DNA of 64,000 nucleotides from Acarospora socialis (GCA_025617375.2 JAMYGW020000001.1:1302001-1366000), one strand, 5' to 3'; positions 36,983 through 49,006 are shown, counted from the stretch's first letter. The notes: generated by a model from the sequence alone, not told the origin. Numbers and translations: made by a program.

Positions 36983-37473
36983 GTCCTTATGCAAGGACAG
37001 GGGCCATGGGTGGTCCGTAGAGCGTGTAAAGGGTGGAGAGCCACGAAAGGGTGTTTGATCCAGTGTTCACGACGTTCTGCGTAGAGATCGCTGAGCTGGT
37101 GGAGTGTACGTTAGGTTGTTTCGGGTTTGGGACTCATTAGGTTATGGGACGGACGGCGCATGCAGAGATAGATGAAGGACTGTGGACATTTGTGTTGGTC
37201 CCCGATCAGAATGGTCGACATGGGCAATATTCCAGACGTCCCCTCGTGAACTATGGTCATTCTGCTAATATCACTAAACGAATCGACTGCTCCTGACGCT
37301 AAATCGCATCATCCCAGATTGAACCAAGAGACAAATGAGAAGCAGAAACGAGGGTATGTAAGTCGTAAGTATCTCCCAGCCCTATATTATACACAAGATG
37401 ATTCCCCTGAAAGTGATCTCGGGTTTAGTCTGTCAAAACTCCATCCGGCCATGATATCCTTTTGCGACACGAT
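36983..37473. other. convergent intergenic region
   Basis: Between the 3' ends of cytidine deaminase (plus) and Vps10 (minus). No gene is seen. Confidence 0.45.
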
Positions 37474-40400
37474 CTATACCTCTTCGTCGTCGTCATCTCC
37501 CAGCAACTCGTCTTCGTCCGGGTCTACAACAGCATAATTTCCTCTGCTCCTAGCGAACGAGCTCCTGGTCGTGTACCGCTGCCCGCGCCCGAAGCGTGAC
37601 GAAACACTCCTCCACAGGCTCGAAGCTAACAACGGGATGGCCGACATGACGGCAACCAAAGCGCTGAGCGCGGCGACAGGGTATACGATCCAAGGGCTAT
37701 CCTTATTGAAGGAGCCCAAACTAACGCCGCCGGCTTCACCGAGCCGAATGCGCCCGAATTTGCCGTCCCAATTTCTCCAGACCCAATACCCCGCGCCGGC
37801 AGCGACGCCGATAGGGATGGTAACGGCAAAGAACAAGCCCGCCCCTCCGAGACCGCCGTGTTTCCTCTCGAACTCATCTTCCTTGCCGGAACATGGATGG
37901 GCGACGGAGTACTCGAGTTCGCGCCCGCCGGAACAAGTGTCCAGGGGGATCTTGCGGTATCCGGTCGGTTCGTAGTATTCGATGGAGTTGGGATCTTTGA
38001 GGCAAAGCTTTGAATGGTCTTCTGGCTGGAGACCTGGGACAAGACCGCACGAGCCGTCACTTTGACGTTCGTAGTTGTAGTCACTGATGGAAGTGGTTAA
38101 TATTGTACCACGATCATGTGCCCCTGTGCGGATATCTCGCAGAGGAGAAAGATTGCTCACCATTCAAAGTCCTGTCTCGTGCATGAGCAATTTTTGGCAA
38201 TGCTGTGCAGATGCTGGATCTGCCTTCCATTGTAGCAGTCGGCATCCAGTTTCTTACGATGGTACTGTGCCACGTGACCGAACAAGCAGTTGCTGTCCTG
38301 CAGCGGATGTCTCGGCTCCCATATATAATAGTCTCCATTCTCATCGTTCGGATTCTGCTCGTCCAGATGGCATTGTCGATCTGTAAGCCCTGTGAAATCG
38401 AGATTGATTGTCATTAAGTCACCACTACGCCCACCAGTATCTCTCCCCCAAAGCAGGAAGTTGCGGCTGTTGTCCGAAGGAACTGTGGAGATGTCCTCAA
38501 TCTGGACCTTCGAATCCGAGAACTTATACTCCTGCCACGAGAAGCCTTCATCGCGGGAATAGAATACAACATCAGTAGGAGCATTTTCTTCGACGATCAC
38601 GATGATTGAGCCTTGATCTCCATATTCCCACATATATGAACCCTTCTTCACGGCGTGCCATTCAATCCCCCCGTCGCGGGTAATGAAAGTATCGGCTTCC
38701 GGTTCCCGGCCAAGATACTCGCCTACGTTACCAACACCCATCATCAACCCAACGGCTGAAGGAGAAGAGAATGTGTCTCGAGGGTCCTTTCGCTCGGTAT
38801 AGCCATGTAAGTGCAAAGAGCACTTTGAGCTATCCTTGGGGTTGCAACCGTACCCGACCCCTTCCGCGTCTTTCTCCGGTGCCTGTAGTAGTGCCCATTC
38901 AGCACCATCATTATGTGTAATCATCGTCTTCAGCTTCTTCGCTTGTCCTCGCTCGGCGTCTTTAAGGTTATCAACGACATTGACCAGTGCTACCCCTTCC
39001 AATCCTTGCATCTTTTCGAAGTCGACATACCCTGGTGTGTTGCGATTGACACCATTCAGACTTAAGACATACGAAGTACCGTTGCTATTACTCTTGATGA
39101 TGGAACCGTATTCAAACTCTGCGCGACTGTTGACGGTGACATGCAAGAAGACCGAGTGAGTTGAGCTGTCAAGGACAGTGTATGCCTTTTGAACTGGGAC
39201 GTTGAAGTTTGGTGGGAACAACGCATCAGCAAAGGTCTTGCCATCCACGCTAGCATCTACTTTGAGTGACTTCTGGTCTGAGTCTTTGGCGGCAACGATG
39301 ATGAACTCAGACATGGTCGCAAAGTCGATTATGTCATCGAAGTGCACCGTCGATTCCGCAAACCAGTTGTCGCTGGAAAGTAGCTGCAGGTTGCCGTCGA
39401 GTTTCTCGTCATGGAACTGTTCACAGTAGACTAGCGACTCACTCTCACCGCGACCTTCTTTCTTGATGAACTCGCACTTGCGGACATATCGTAACATGGT
39501 GCTCCAGTTATCGCCGCGATCCCGTGTCACGTAAGCCACCGAATGGCAGTCGGAAGAGTCAAAGAAGCTGCAATCCACGGCCCCGGTCCAGAGCAGCCAG
39601 TCTTTATAGTCAGGGTGAAAGCCTATGATTTGAAGCTTGTCTTGATTGGGTTTGTCAGGTGCATCGAAGGAGTGTATACTTTCGCCGCGATTGGTCGAGT
39701 AATGCACAGTTGTAGTGCCTGTCAGAAAGAAAACGACGTCGTTGAAGTACTGATGAGGATATATGGAAGTAATATCTTCGTTCTTAAGGATCTGTTCCCA
39801 CGTCTTGCCGTGGTCGTGGCTGATGAAGATTTCTTGCTCGTCTGTGCGCATAACTACCGTCTCGTCATCACCTGTACTCGTCTCGGTCCGTTCAAGGTAG
39901 TAGTATTCCTTGAAGTTGCTCGCCCGAAACTTGGTAACTTCATGCACGACTTTGCCGCTCACTGGAGCTTTCACGGTATCTGCACAAGGCCGCTCAATCT
40001 CCTCATCCAAGTTAACGCCTCCTTTTCGATCGCAGGCGTTGCCGGGGATCAATCGGAAACCTGAACTGCCGGTATATGTATCTTCGGTGTTCTTGCATTC
40101 GCCTTCCGGTACTGCCATCTTCCCAGCAGGTAAGCACTCCTTTCTATCATCGCTTCGTACAAAGTTGTAGTCGCATTCAAAGTCTTCCGCTGTACACACG
40201 CAACGTTCAAACTGCGGTTGCGGATCTTTGAATTCTTCGTCGATGAAGCAATCAGCGTCGGCCTTGCGTCTGCGATAGTACTGCTTGTGACCCATAAGGC
40301 AGTCAGGCTTGCCGTCTTCGTCCAGTCTCGCATACCATTTCTCAAAGTCCTTGTCTTTGCACTTCCGCTCATGCAGCCCTTCAAAATCGAGGGAGAAGAC

Positions 40401-41990
40401 GTAGATTTCGGTATCCGACCCTTTACCCACCATGCCAATAAGGACAAATTTCAGACTGGTGGAGTCTGGAGTGGTTGTCAAAAGCCCGGCGCGGACACTC
40501 TCGCCAAGATCGACGGTCTTCCAGTCTTTCCCATGGTTGATCGAATATGAAATCTCGCTCGTCGGGCCTCCATCGTAGATAGAAACAAGGACCGATCCCT
40601 GATCTCCAAATTCATACTTCTGAGGTCCTTCAAGCGGTGCCTTCTCCCATGTCAAACCCGCATCATCCGAGACATGCAAGTCACCCTCTTCGTAAGACCT
40701 CAAATAGCCACCAGAGTTACCTATACCCATGACCAACCCAGGAGCTGGACTGGAAAACACTCTTCCCGAGTTAGAGAGGTCTGTCACCGAGTGCAGATGC
40801 AGATCTTTCTTGCCCACCGTCAAGGCCTGCCAAGTCCTCCCGTCATCGAAACTGATTTTGGTTTGTCGGAGCTTCGTTTCGAAAGGTGACGCTTCGACAT
40901 CTTTCCAGTTGTCTACAACATTGACGAGAACAATTCCTTGTATCCCCTGCACCTTTTCGAAATCTACCAACCCTTCGAAATTGCGATTGGTATGCTCAAT
41001 ATTCCGCGTGAAGTATGTCCCGTTTGAATTGCTCGTGAATAGTACGCCCATCGCGTTCGTGGCTCTTGTCGTCATCACGTCTACTTGGATGCTATAGTTC
41101 GTAGACTCGAGAATTGTATACGCGTCCTCTTCGAGCTTGTGATCATGTGGGAATACCGCTCTATGCCAAATCTTTGTGTCATCTGTGACATAGAGTGCCA
41201 ATTCATCGGTGTTCTCGGCCTTTGCTGCTACCACAAGATATTTCTTGACCACAGCCATGCTAATAACCCCCTGGACTGTACGTTCCCCCTCAAGGTATGG
41301 TTCGGTCTCATCGTCGAAGTAGTTGTCTGATATAACCAGTCTGTTATCCTTCGTCGAAGAGGAGTACTTTCCTTGTACAGCGCAAAGGATGCGGTCATGG
41401 TTCGAGTCTTCTTCATCGGTCATGAACAATGGTGTTGAGTGGGCGAAGACGCATCCGACCGTATCCCGCCTGAGTATTCTACTCGTTTCGAAGCCATCCT
41501 TGGTATAGTAGGTTTCATCTCTGCAGTCCCAGATCCCCTTGCATTGCCGTCCATGAAAGAGGACTTTGTCACTATCGTCCGCGTGGAAGCTCAGGGGCGC
41601 TTTAAGGCGTGTCGGGAGGGCCTCGATGTCGAACGAATGCCATGATTCCCCCCGATCCCTTGTTACCCAGTGCGTATGCTTTATGCCTAGAACGTAGGCC
41701 ACTCTGTTGTCGTACGGATGTTGCCAAAGGTCCCACGCCTGACCTTTCCTGATGCCGTCAACCAGATTCCAGGATTCCCCAGCATCCGTTGATCGATATA
41801 CATTGCCCGCCTCCTTATCTTGTACCAGGAGAGTGTCCGTATCATCGAAGTAGAATAGGTTGGCAAGCGGATTGTCGAACTTGGTCTTCGTCACTCGGGG
41901 TGAGTCTTTCTTCGCCTGAAGGACAGAGCACAGTAGGAGGAATATCAGCAGAGAGAGCCCATGCTCTCTTGACGGTCTCCGTAACCACAT
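37474..41990 (-). CDS. vps10: vacuolar protein sorting receptor Vps10 (sortilin family)
   Basis: Type I receptor that sorts soluble vacuolar hydrolases such as carboxypeptidase Y from Golgi to endosome. Two exons: 41990-38161 and 38083-37474 (77-base intron), 1,479 residues, the normal fungal size. A signal peptide (LLIFLLLCSVLQA) is followed by two tandem luminal Vps10 propeller domains. Asp-box repeats S/T-x-D-x-G-x-x-W are many: STDAGESW, TRDRGESW, SFDDGRTW, SDDAGLTW, SHDHGKTW, TRDRGDNW, TRDGGIEW, SRDEGFSW. Each domain ends in a cysteine-rich 10CC-like module (CVCTAEDFECDYNF; CSCTRQDFECDYNYE, across the intron). A membrane segment (AGLFFAVTIPIGVAAGAGYW) and a second hydrophobic stretch (WIVYPVAALSALVAVMSAIP) follow. 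The short cytosolic tail ends in an acidic cluster, fitting trafficking signals. Confidence 0.97.
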
Positions 41991-42383
41991 CGTATGGGTG
42001 AAAAGTAGTTGCCAGCTTGCGTTCGAGCAGCGTCACAGCTTCATAAGGCCAGCTTACCACGTAATCTATCATGTAACTAACCGAGCCGCCAGCCAAATCC
42101 ATAAGCGAAGATGACGCGGCTTGGCAGGCACCCGATTCAGCAGGCTGTCACATGCTAAGACTTCTATTTCGAGCTTAACAGTATCTTTTGTGATAGTTAG
42201 GGTTGCCATCCACGTCCTGGAACAGACCCATTACTTTCCAGTCTGGTGAAGCTTGTGTAGGTCTCAAGTTCAATGTTGCAATGGGACTGCGGTTCCGTTA
42301 TTAGAAGACGTAAACTTTCTACGCTCAGCGTTCTGGTTACGGGTTATTACTGATATAACGCAAGTTAACGTTGATTTAACATT
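41991..42383. promoter_or_regulatory. upstream region of vps10
   Basis: About 390 bases between the Vps10 ATG and the stop of the next minus-strand gene. Locally AT-rich near 42330-42380. No gene. Confidence 0.4.
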
Positions 42384-43510
42384 TCAGAGCTCGTCAAAGA
42401 TACGCAATCTAGGATCAGTCTCCGGTTGCCTTCCTTCTGTTCGTCTCAAACCCTTCTCATGCCCGTTTCCTGATGCCGTAGCGGATGTCGTGAGTATTGA
42501 AGTGACATTCGAGTCTCTGCGGACAGGGATATCTCTCAAACCACTGATGCGTTCGATCCTGACCGTATCGTATGGGATGAAAGGGCCGAAATGCTCGCCA
42601 CGCCGTGCCGGCCAATGCTGCAAGACAAGGAGCGCGGCGACAAGTAGAACTGACACCGCGATAGCACCCCACAATATCCTCAAACGTCGAGTGATTTTAG
42701 CCTGCCATTCGCCCTCCCTTCTCTCCCAGTCTGCAATCCGATTCCAGACAACTCCTAACCTCCTTTCCAAGTCTTCCAGCTCAGTCCTTCTTCGCTGCAT
42801 ACGCCCTTGGAGTGCTTTGATTCGACTTAGCTGTCCATCAAGGTCATGGAGTCCCTCGAGCTGTCGATCGATATCCTGTTTCAACTCATCCATCTCGTCT
42901 CGAAACTCCTGGTTTAATCGCACAGTCGAGTGATACAGTTCTTGGAGGGCGGAATTAGTAGAGACAAGCGTTCCTAAGGTTTGTAGATGATTATAATAGG
43001 TGGTGTCTAGACGGCGTGCCGTTGTTTCACTCATGGTGGACAACGATTGTAAAGCTGTTCGCAGCTCTCTGCACATCTCCGGGCATCAGTAACCATTTCC
43101 TCTGCGCACATGACGAGGATGATTCCTAACTCGTTCCGTATTCTTCTCTGCTCATTCGCCTTGTCCACGTCCGCCTGACTCGGTCCCTCCTTCAACTCCT
43201 CGTTGCCGATAGCGAGGCTCTCGCGTCGACTACCAGCCGCACTTTGTGCCGGTGTCGCTCCATTACTCCTACTTAGCACCTTGTTCAAGACGTTGTCTGC
43301 AAATAGGCCGCCAGAAGGATGTAGCTGTATGGCTGATTGTGGCTGGCTCTTGTCTCTGTGATGGCGGTACCGATGGGGGTGGTGGTGGAAGTGGTGCCCG
43401 GATTTCTCGCTCGTGGGAGCTGTCGTAATGCGTGATGGAGGGGCGAGGTGTGGATTATCAAATTGGGAGCGGTGGGAAGCAGACGTTGTAGGATTATGCT
43501 TGCGTTCCAT
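42384..43510 (-). CDS. coiled-coil single-pass membrane protein, reading frame broken near 43040
   Basis: Two overlapping minus-strand frames appear to make one protein of about 375 residues. The upstream part starts MERKHNPTTSASHRSQFDNP, has a His-rich patch, then a helical region EQRRIRNELGIILVMCAEEM and CAESCEQLYNR. The downstream part continues STMSETTARRLDTTYYNHLQ through a long coiled coil (KALQGRMQRRRTELEDLERR) to a membrane segment ILWGAIAVSVLLVAALLVL and a C-terminus ending RIFDEL. Between them the frame is off by one base. The upstream stop TGA overlaps the downstream ATG as ATGA, preceded by CCACC. A 71-base intron from GTTGTC would restore the frame but removes coding-looking sequence. 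A sequencing error, true frameshift, odd splicing or stop-start coupling are all possible. Family not recognised. Confidence 0.6.
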
Positions 43511-43928
43511 GGCGTGCCAGCAGGATTGGACAAGGTTGGGATCGTTGAATGCGTGGTAACGGATAACCAAAATGTTGACAGATACCCTACAAATATCACT
43601 ACTACACTGATTGGGAAGGAACCATGCCAACTACAAGTACTAAGGTAACGGACGATCTAGTTTGTCTTGACTCTATAGATTGTAGTGGGTCTACTATGAT
43701 TCAGAAGCAAGGCTTCCAGAGTCTGGAATATGCTAGTTTACTGCCTGGTCAATAACGCATAACTGCCAAAACAGAACACGTCTTCCATCATATATTGACG
43801 GAAGTCCAGGAGGCTTTCAATATACCTAGAGGACAGGCCAATATGCCTGAGCACTTCGCAACAGGACCTCCTAACACCACAACATGCAGAAACAGAGAGC
43901 TTGAACAGCGGTATGACTGGTAGTAGTA
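43511..43928. other. intergenic
   Basis: Between two minus-strand genes. Contains a TACTAAGGTAAC motif near 43640. No gene. Confidence 0.4.
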
Positions 43929-44412
43929 TTATGATTTGAGAAGCTTATTCCTCTTTTCTCTCCGCTTCAGCCTCTCGACTCTCTTCCTGTGCATTTTCTC
44001 CGCCATCTTTTCATAGCGCTCCCGCTCCTCCTTCGCCGCTCTCTTGTCCTTGATGGCTTGTATACGCCGCTGAGTGTTGCTGATGATTAGCGATCCATGA
44101 CCGATCCACAATCTCTCGCAGACATATACCTGTCTCTCAGCTTCCTTGGTATCCTTCATCTCCTTCTCCTTGGCCTTCGTAGCTGCGAGTGACTTCCTCT
44201 CCTCGGAGCGCTTGACGTACGATGACTGACCAGCCTTCGGTCGGAAAGCGGATTTGGGGGCGTGCCATTGTTTGCCTGTCAGGCCGTCAGCCAGGTTGCG
44301 CACTGCTTGGGAGAGGAGACTTGTGAGGAGGATGCGAACCATTCTTGCGCAAGCCTTGTACTGTAGCAGGAGGCTTCTGCGTTCCAGTAAAGGGTGTCGC
44401 ATCGTCTGACAT
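43929..44412 (-). CDS. cgr1: rRNA-processing protein Cgr1
   Basis: Small, very basic nucleolar protein required for 60S subunit assembly and pre-rRNA processing. Three exons: 44412-44340, 44275-44130 and 44069-43929, giving 119 residues. The start is [20 protein letters not shown], then [20 protein letters not shown] across the first intron, the Cgr1 signature. [20 protein letters not shown] and EAERQ follow, then after the second intron [20 protein letters not shown] and [18 protein letters not shown]. The long charged helix is typical. Length matches the family. It shares a 490-base divergent promoter region with the carrier gene. Confidence 0.95.
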
Positions 44413-44902
44413 CGCGTATATACCCCTCCAGAGCGATACTCAAGATATCAATGTTCCTCCATCACAAGCAACGTTCGCCGCAGCGGTCGTCTCTACCAGA
44501 ATAAGTGCTGAGTATCGATAAACTGTGCATTCTTAAAGTTATCTTATCTTATCGGAGATTACGCTAGAAGATCGGGGCCGCAGGGTTGGCTGCGGCGTCA
44601 ATTTGATCGCACAATTTTTAACCACCTTAAGTAATACGATCAGTTACCAGCAACGAAGCTCACGTCAGGGATTTGAGCTTTCCACGTGTGGTGCAGTTGT
44701 TCCATTATTCGTTCCGCTTTCGTCTGAATGTTAGCAGCTCATTACTTCGCTCAACCCTCGCAGGAAGGCGAATTAACCTAGCGCAATGCTCGTTCGATAA
44801 CATTACCTCTCAGGCCGCTTCTCCTTCTGCAGGGACGGCCGTCCCACCCTTGTCCTTAATTGACTGTGAGTGCGCGCCCAAGCTACGCGTTCAAATAACC
44901 GA
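44413..44902. promoter_or_regulatory. divergent promoter region, cgr1 and carrier gene
   Basis: 490 bases between head-to-head starts at 44412 (minus) and 44903 (plus). An ACCTTAAGTA motif lies near 44626. A plus-strand frame beginning at 44673 reads into the carrier start in another frame and is not called. Confidence 0.45.
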
Positions 44903-45972
44903 ATGGAAACCGGGGGAAGAGAGATCGCTGTGGCTACAGAACGCAAGAGTGCTGGACAATATGGAGGGGAGCCGACGTCAAGTGGACAAGGGGTAGAAGC
45001 ATTGAAGGACATAGTCTTTGGCTCGGTGTGTACCACGCAATAACTACATCACTGGCTAGCCAGTTGCCCGAAATTTCCCCTACTAACCGTTCGTTGGCGT
45101 AGACGGCAGGTATCATAGGCAAATACATCGAGTACCCCTTTGACACCGTCAAAGTCCGGCTACAGTCTCAGCCGGATCACCTTCCGTTACGATACCATGG
45201 CCCCCTCGACTGCTTTCGTCAGTCCTTCCGCTCCGAAGGGCTGCGAGGTCTTTATCGCGGCGTTAGCGCTCCTCTAGTCGGTGCTGCGATCGAGATCAGC
45301 AGTATGTTTCTGAGTTACCGCCTGGCGCAGTCTGCACTGCAAGCAACGATGTTTCCGCCTGCGAATCCTTTACCTTTGTCGGCGTTGACAGTCTGTGGCG
45401 CTGCCTCTGGGGCTTTCACCTCCCTACTTCTCACTCCCATCGAGCTCATCAAATGCAAGCTACAAGTGCCTGCCCTGGCTTCGTCCCAGAGGGTTCGAGC
45501 GCCAGGACCACTAGCTGTTGTTGTCGCCGTGTACCGCCACCACGGTATCCTTGGCTTCTGGCATGGGCAACTGGGCACGTTGATTCGCGAGACTGGCGGT
45601 TCAGCAGCTTGGTTTGGAAGCTATGAGGCCGTTTCCGCATTCCTTCACAAATACAACGGCGGTCCTTCCTCTACGAAAGAAAGCACCGCCCTGCCGGTTT
45701 ACCAACAGATGCTCGCAGGTGCTACGGCAGGTATTAGTTACAACTTTTTATTTTACCCGGCAGACACCATTAAGTCGCGGATGCAGACCGAGGAGATTTC
45801 GGACATTTCGAAGACAGGGCGACGCACATTCTTGGCAGTTGGGAATGCGTTATGGCGTCAACAAGGCCTCAAAGGGTTGTACAGGGGTTGCGGGATTACA
45901 GTCGGACGGTCGGCGCCGAGCTCTGCGTTTATTTTTGCCGTGTATGAGGGTTTGCGGGGGTGGTTCGCTTGA
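44903..45972 (+). CDS. mitochondrial carrier, ornithine/arginine type (Arg-13/Ort1-like)
   Basis: Inner-membrane carrier of the SLC25 family; the closest types are Neurospora Arg-13 and yeast Ort1, which exchange ornithine and other basic amino acids for arginine synthesis. Two exons, 44903-45025 and 45103-45972 (both phase 0), give 330 residues. The N-terminal 30 residues ([20 protein letters not shown]) are hydrophilic. Three carrier repeats carry the signatures [20 protein letters not shown] and [10 protein letters not shown], each with the P-x-D/E-x-x-K/R motif. [15 protein letters not shown] at the start of repeat 1 is typical of the ornithine carrier subgroup. Length is normal. Substrate is inferred from subgroup resemblance. 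Confidence 0.93.
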
Positions 45973-46234
45973 ACTGATTGCATTCTTGCAAGGCGTTTGG
46001 TGGATCTTGGAATACCAAAAGCGGGCATTGTGTGGGCGTTCTCAGCGCGGATATCCTTATCAACTATCAACCATAGATCCTACCTCATACCCGGTGCCCT
46101 TGAGCATGGCCGTCTTCCCCGCTTTGAGTGTCAGGAGTTATGCAGCATGAGCCCAGTAGCAACGATGTCCTCGGATCCATGTCGCAGACTAAGCCATCCA
46201 TATCCATACTGTAGATCTCCCAACCGCATCCACC

Positions 46235-47128
46235 TCACCCTCCACCCCCCTTCTTCTTCTTGTCCTCAATACAATCCACATTCTCCTCCGGAATATCCCC
46301 GTACGTCTCCGTAATCCAATCATAAATCTCATCGCTCAAATCGCCCTGCACCACGATCTCCTCCCCACCACTCGCCGTCTTCGTCACGCTGCTCCCCGTC
46401 GCAAACTTCTTCCCAAAATCCTTCGCCACCTTCTTCAGGTCCAGCCCGTGCGCCTCCAGGCCAGACACGGCCGTCACGTACTTGCGCTTGTTGCGCTCCA
46501 CCCGCTTGATCAGCACCTTGGCCGACTGCTTCTTCTCGGCGTCGCGCGCTTCCGCCAGCGCCGCTTTGGCTTCTTTCTTCTGCGCGTCTTTGGCGGCGCG
46601 TTTTTGGGCGTCGACGGAGAGTGTGGAGAGGGAGGCGTTGATGGCGTCTAAGGCGGATGTGAGCTAGTGAGGCGAGTCATTTGTGAGGTAGGGTGTGTGG
46701 TGGGTGGTGAAGGATCAAGGAGGTCATCCCAGTGTGGCCTAGTCAAGGGACAGAGAAAGTAGATCTGGGAACGCACCGTCAGAATATAACCGCTCGTGCA
46801 TGTCCAGGTGGTTTTTCTCCAGCCATTCTTTGCATTTCTTCACTGTGCCGCCGAATTCGCAGTACTAGTGTTTGCGGGACAATTGCCCACGGATCAGCCT
46901 GTTGTCTTTAGCTACCGCCTCCATTTCTGGTCGATGCCTTGGGAAACGTGCCAGGAAGGCGGAACGTGACTTACTTCGGGCGGTAGCGTACAGACTGTGT
47001 GGGGTTTGGGTTAGTGTGATTGGTGGTTAAGGGTGGTGTGGGGAGAGTGCTTTACCGCCGCAGTAAATAACACGCTTGGCTTGTGGCTCTGTAGATGCAT
47101 CCTCGGTCGTGGCGCTGGGGTCTGCCAT
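46235..47128 (-). CDS. tma22: translation machinery-associated protein 22 (Tma22/DENR)
   Basis: DENR homologue; with Tma20/MCT-1 it recycles 40S subunits and aids re-initiation. Four exons: 47128-47056, 46994-46975, 46864-46777 and 46647-46235, giving 197 residues. It starts MADPSATTEDASTEPQAKRV and has the N-terminal zinc-binding cysteines in YCGVCTLPPEYCEFGGTVKK and C..WLEKNHLDMHERLYSD. A charged Ala/Lys linker follows, then the SUI1/eIF1-like domain: VLIKRVERNKRKYVTAVSGL, LDLKKVAKDFGKKFATGSSV and EEIVVQGDLSDEIYDWITE. Exon 2 is just 20 bases. The final acceptor was chosen as TTAG at 46648 because it keeps the frame. It ends KKKKGGGG. The gene is convergent with the carrier gene. Confidence 0.94.
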
Positions 47129-47727
47129 GATAAAACTACCTAGGTAAGTTCATAGACAGTGGTGTTGAGGCTGCGGCGGGGATGGAGGGGCGGCTGAACT
47201 GCTTTGGTAGTGGCGGGAGGTAGGATGACTAAGACGGTCTCTACGTACCTCACGATGGTTAACTCTGAGCAGTCACAGCTCTTTTATAGCTGCAGACAGA
47301 GGACCAGGCTGTGAGCAAGTTTCAGGAGATCCTAAAAGCCTGACAGTGACTTTGCTTTTCGTGGCAGGCTGGTGCTAATCTGAGGAGCAAAACAGGCTGT
47401 CGTACCCCATCCTTGGCGTCCAAAGTGGCCACGATGACTGCACCATCCCCATGCAACAACATGCGAGTTCAGCGCTGCCAGCCAGAAAGATAGAAGCGCA
47501 ATGTCCTCTTCACCTTGAACTTTACCGTAGCTGATCTTGCGCGACAACTTGAAACCAACATCCGTGGCGCAGGTACATGGATGTACTGACTGTCTCAGAT
47601 GTTGATGCGCCTTCACGTATATATACATAGGCTGCCTCGATCATCTACAGGTGAATCTGCTGCATGTTCGACATAAGATTCATATCTTCCTGCTTTCGGC
47701 ATTCAAAGTTCTGACACTGAGTGCAAC
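47129..47727. promoter_or_regulatory. divergent intergenic region
   Basis: About 600 bases between Tma22 (minus) and the secreted protein gene (plus), probably with both promoters. The minus-strand frame at 47332-47628 has no family features. Confidence 0.4.
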
Positions 47728-48343
47728 ATGATTTTCTCAACGTTTACTTTAGTTTTGACCCTGAGCTGCCTTGGCAACTCTGCCACTGTGCAACATCTAT
47801 CAAAGCGGACGGGCTACGTGAGTGTTGAACTGCACCGACCCACCCATGCGTCCATCTGACCACTTATAGCTTATGGAATGTGACAATATCCCTTTACCCG
47901 CCAACGGCCCATACCCACCCAGAATGCATGGCTCGCCTGGGCCAGCGTTCAGTGCGGCATTCTGGCGTGGCTCCCTATTCTTATACTGCGGTAGCAATCT
48001 GTTTACCAACGATCCAAGATCAGAATACGGGCCTCAATGCGCGTGTGCGCAGCGACCAGCCATGGCTTGGGGCCAGCAAATCGTTCCGGGCCAGGTTTTT
48101 TGTATGGGCGACGGTCGCAACAACAACCGAGTTTTCCTTCTCCCCCAGTACGCGGCCTTGGTCGATCTTTGTACGGCGCACTGTCATTGTTCTCCCATCG
48201 TTCCAACAGCTCCTCTCTTTCCCAGTGAGCGTCGGCCGGCTTACTCTTCTGACTCCTCCGGAGGTTCGGCCCCTCCACCTCTTCGGCTAGCGTCGTCTTC
48301 CAGTGACGACCACTCCGGAAGTACGATAGATATTATGTCCTGA
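47728..48343 (+). CDS. secreted protein with Kex2-type site
   Basis: Two exons, 47728-47817 and 47870-48343 (phase 0), give 187 residues. Exon 1 is a signal peptide plus a short pro-segment: MIFSTFTLVLTLSCLGNSAT followed by VQHLSKRTGY, where KR is a likely Kex2 cleavage site. The body has eight or so cysteines (LMECDN, LFLYCGSN, QCACAQRP, VFCMGDG, DLCTAHCHCS), which suggests disulfides. It is followed by a Ser/Pro-rich tail (SSDSSGGSAPPPLRLASSSS) ending STIDIMS. No enzyme motif is visible. This is the layout of many ascomycete secreted proteins, some of them effectors; the role is unknown. A second frame overlapping the body is also open but lacks a signal peptide. Confidence 0.65.
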
Positions 48344-48664
48344 GATGTGGTGAATTGGGACTCGTAGGAAAGGTTCATCAAGGCTGGGAAATCGACCAAG
48401 TCAGAACGCGCTGACAAACGGCCGAGGATCTGGTTCGGATAGGAACGATGACGGGAAAGTCAGCGGCCTGAAAGGGAAGAACTTGGGGATGAACTTCCTT
48501 GATATACAGCCAGATGACAGAACGGGTGGAACATTTGCGTGCTTGCCAACCTTTCAGCACAGACAAAGTCAACGATATGAACCAATAGCAGTCATCTCTG
48601 GAAGGTCTCTATTCCTTCTCAGGAAATGGTGAGCTAGTCTCCTAAGTATGTTCCACCTGTACTG

Positions 48665-49006
48665 TTATCTGGTTGTATAACCACGACCGTAGCTCACTAG
48701 CAAGTGAGATTCCGGCGTTACGAACACTAAAGCGTTGCTGGTAAACCGCGTTAGCCCTGTGCTCCACACAGGAGAGATCAATAAACTATTTAAGGGGAGA
48801 AGAACATACTTGGATAATTCAGCCCTGTCATAAACTGTCACAGGAACGAGCCAATTGCAGAATCCGTGCTGGTGAACATCTCGCGTGATCAGTACCAGCT
48901 GACCGACATTATACCATTCGGATGTATAAGGTGAGCAGTATGAGATTAAATGCCCCAAGCAAGGTGCATCTGTCGCTGAGCATAACCTGTACTCAGGGCA
49001 CGCCAT
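48665..49006 (-). CDS. hypothetical small ORF
   Basis: A 113-codon frame, MACPEYRLCSATDAPCLGHL to YGRGYTTR. It contains QLVLITRDVHQHGFCNWLVP, which has the mixed composition of a real protein, and an in-frame 72-base potential intron (GTATGT...ACCAG). No signal peptide or domain is seen, and an upstream exon is not evident. It may be a chance frame. Confidence 0.22.
   Translation of the reverse strand: MACPEYRLCSATDAPCLGHLISYCSPYTSEWYNVGQLVLITRDVHQHGFCNWLVPVTVYDRAELSKYVLLPLNSLLISPVWSTGLTRFTSNALVFVTPESHLLVSYGRGYTTR

Noticed and set aside
39543-40064. 173-codon plus-strand frame
   Set aside because: Entirely antisense to the Vps10 coding region; no features of its own.
46448-46667. Plus-strand frames over the Tma22 SUI1 region
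   Set aside because: Antisense shadows of a GC-rich coding exon.
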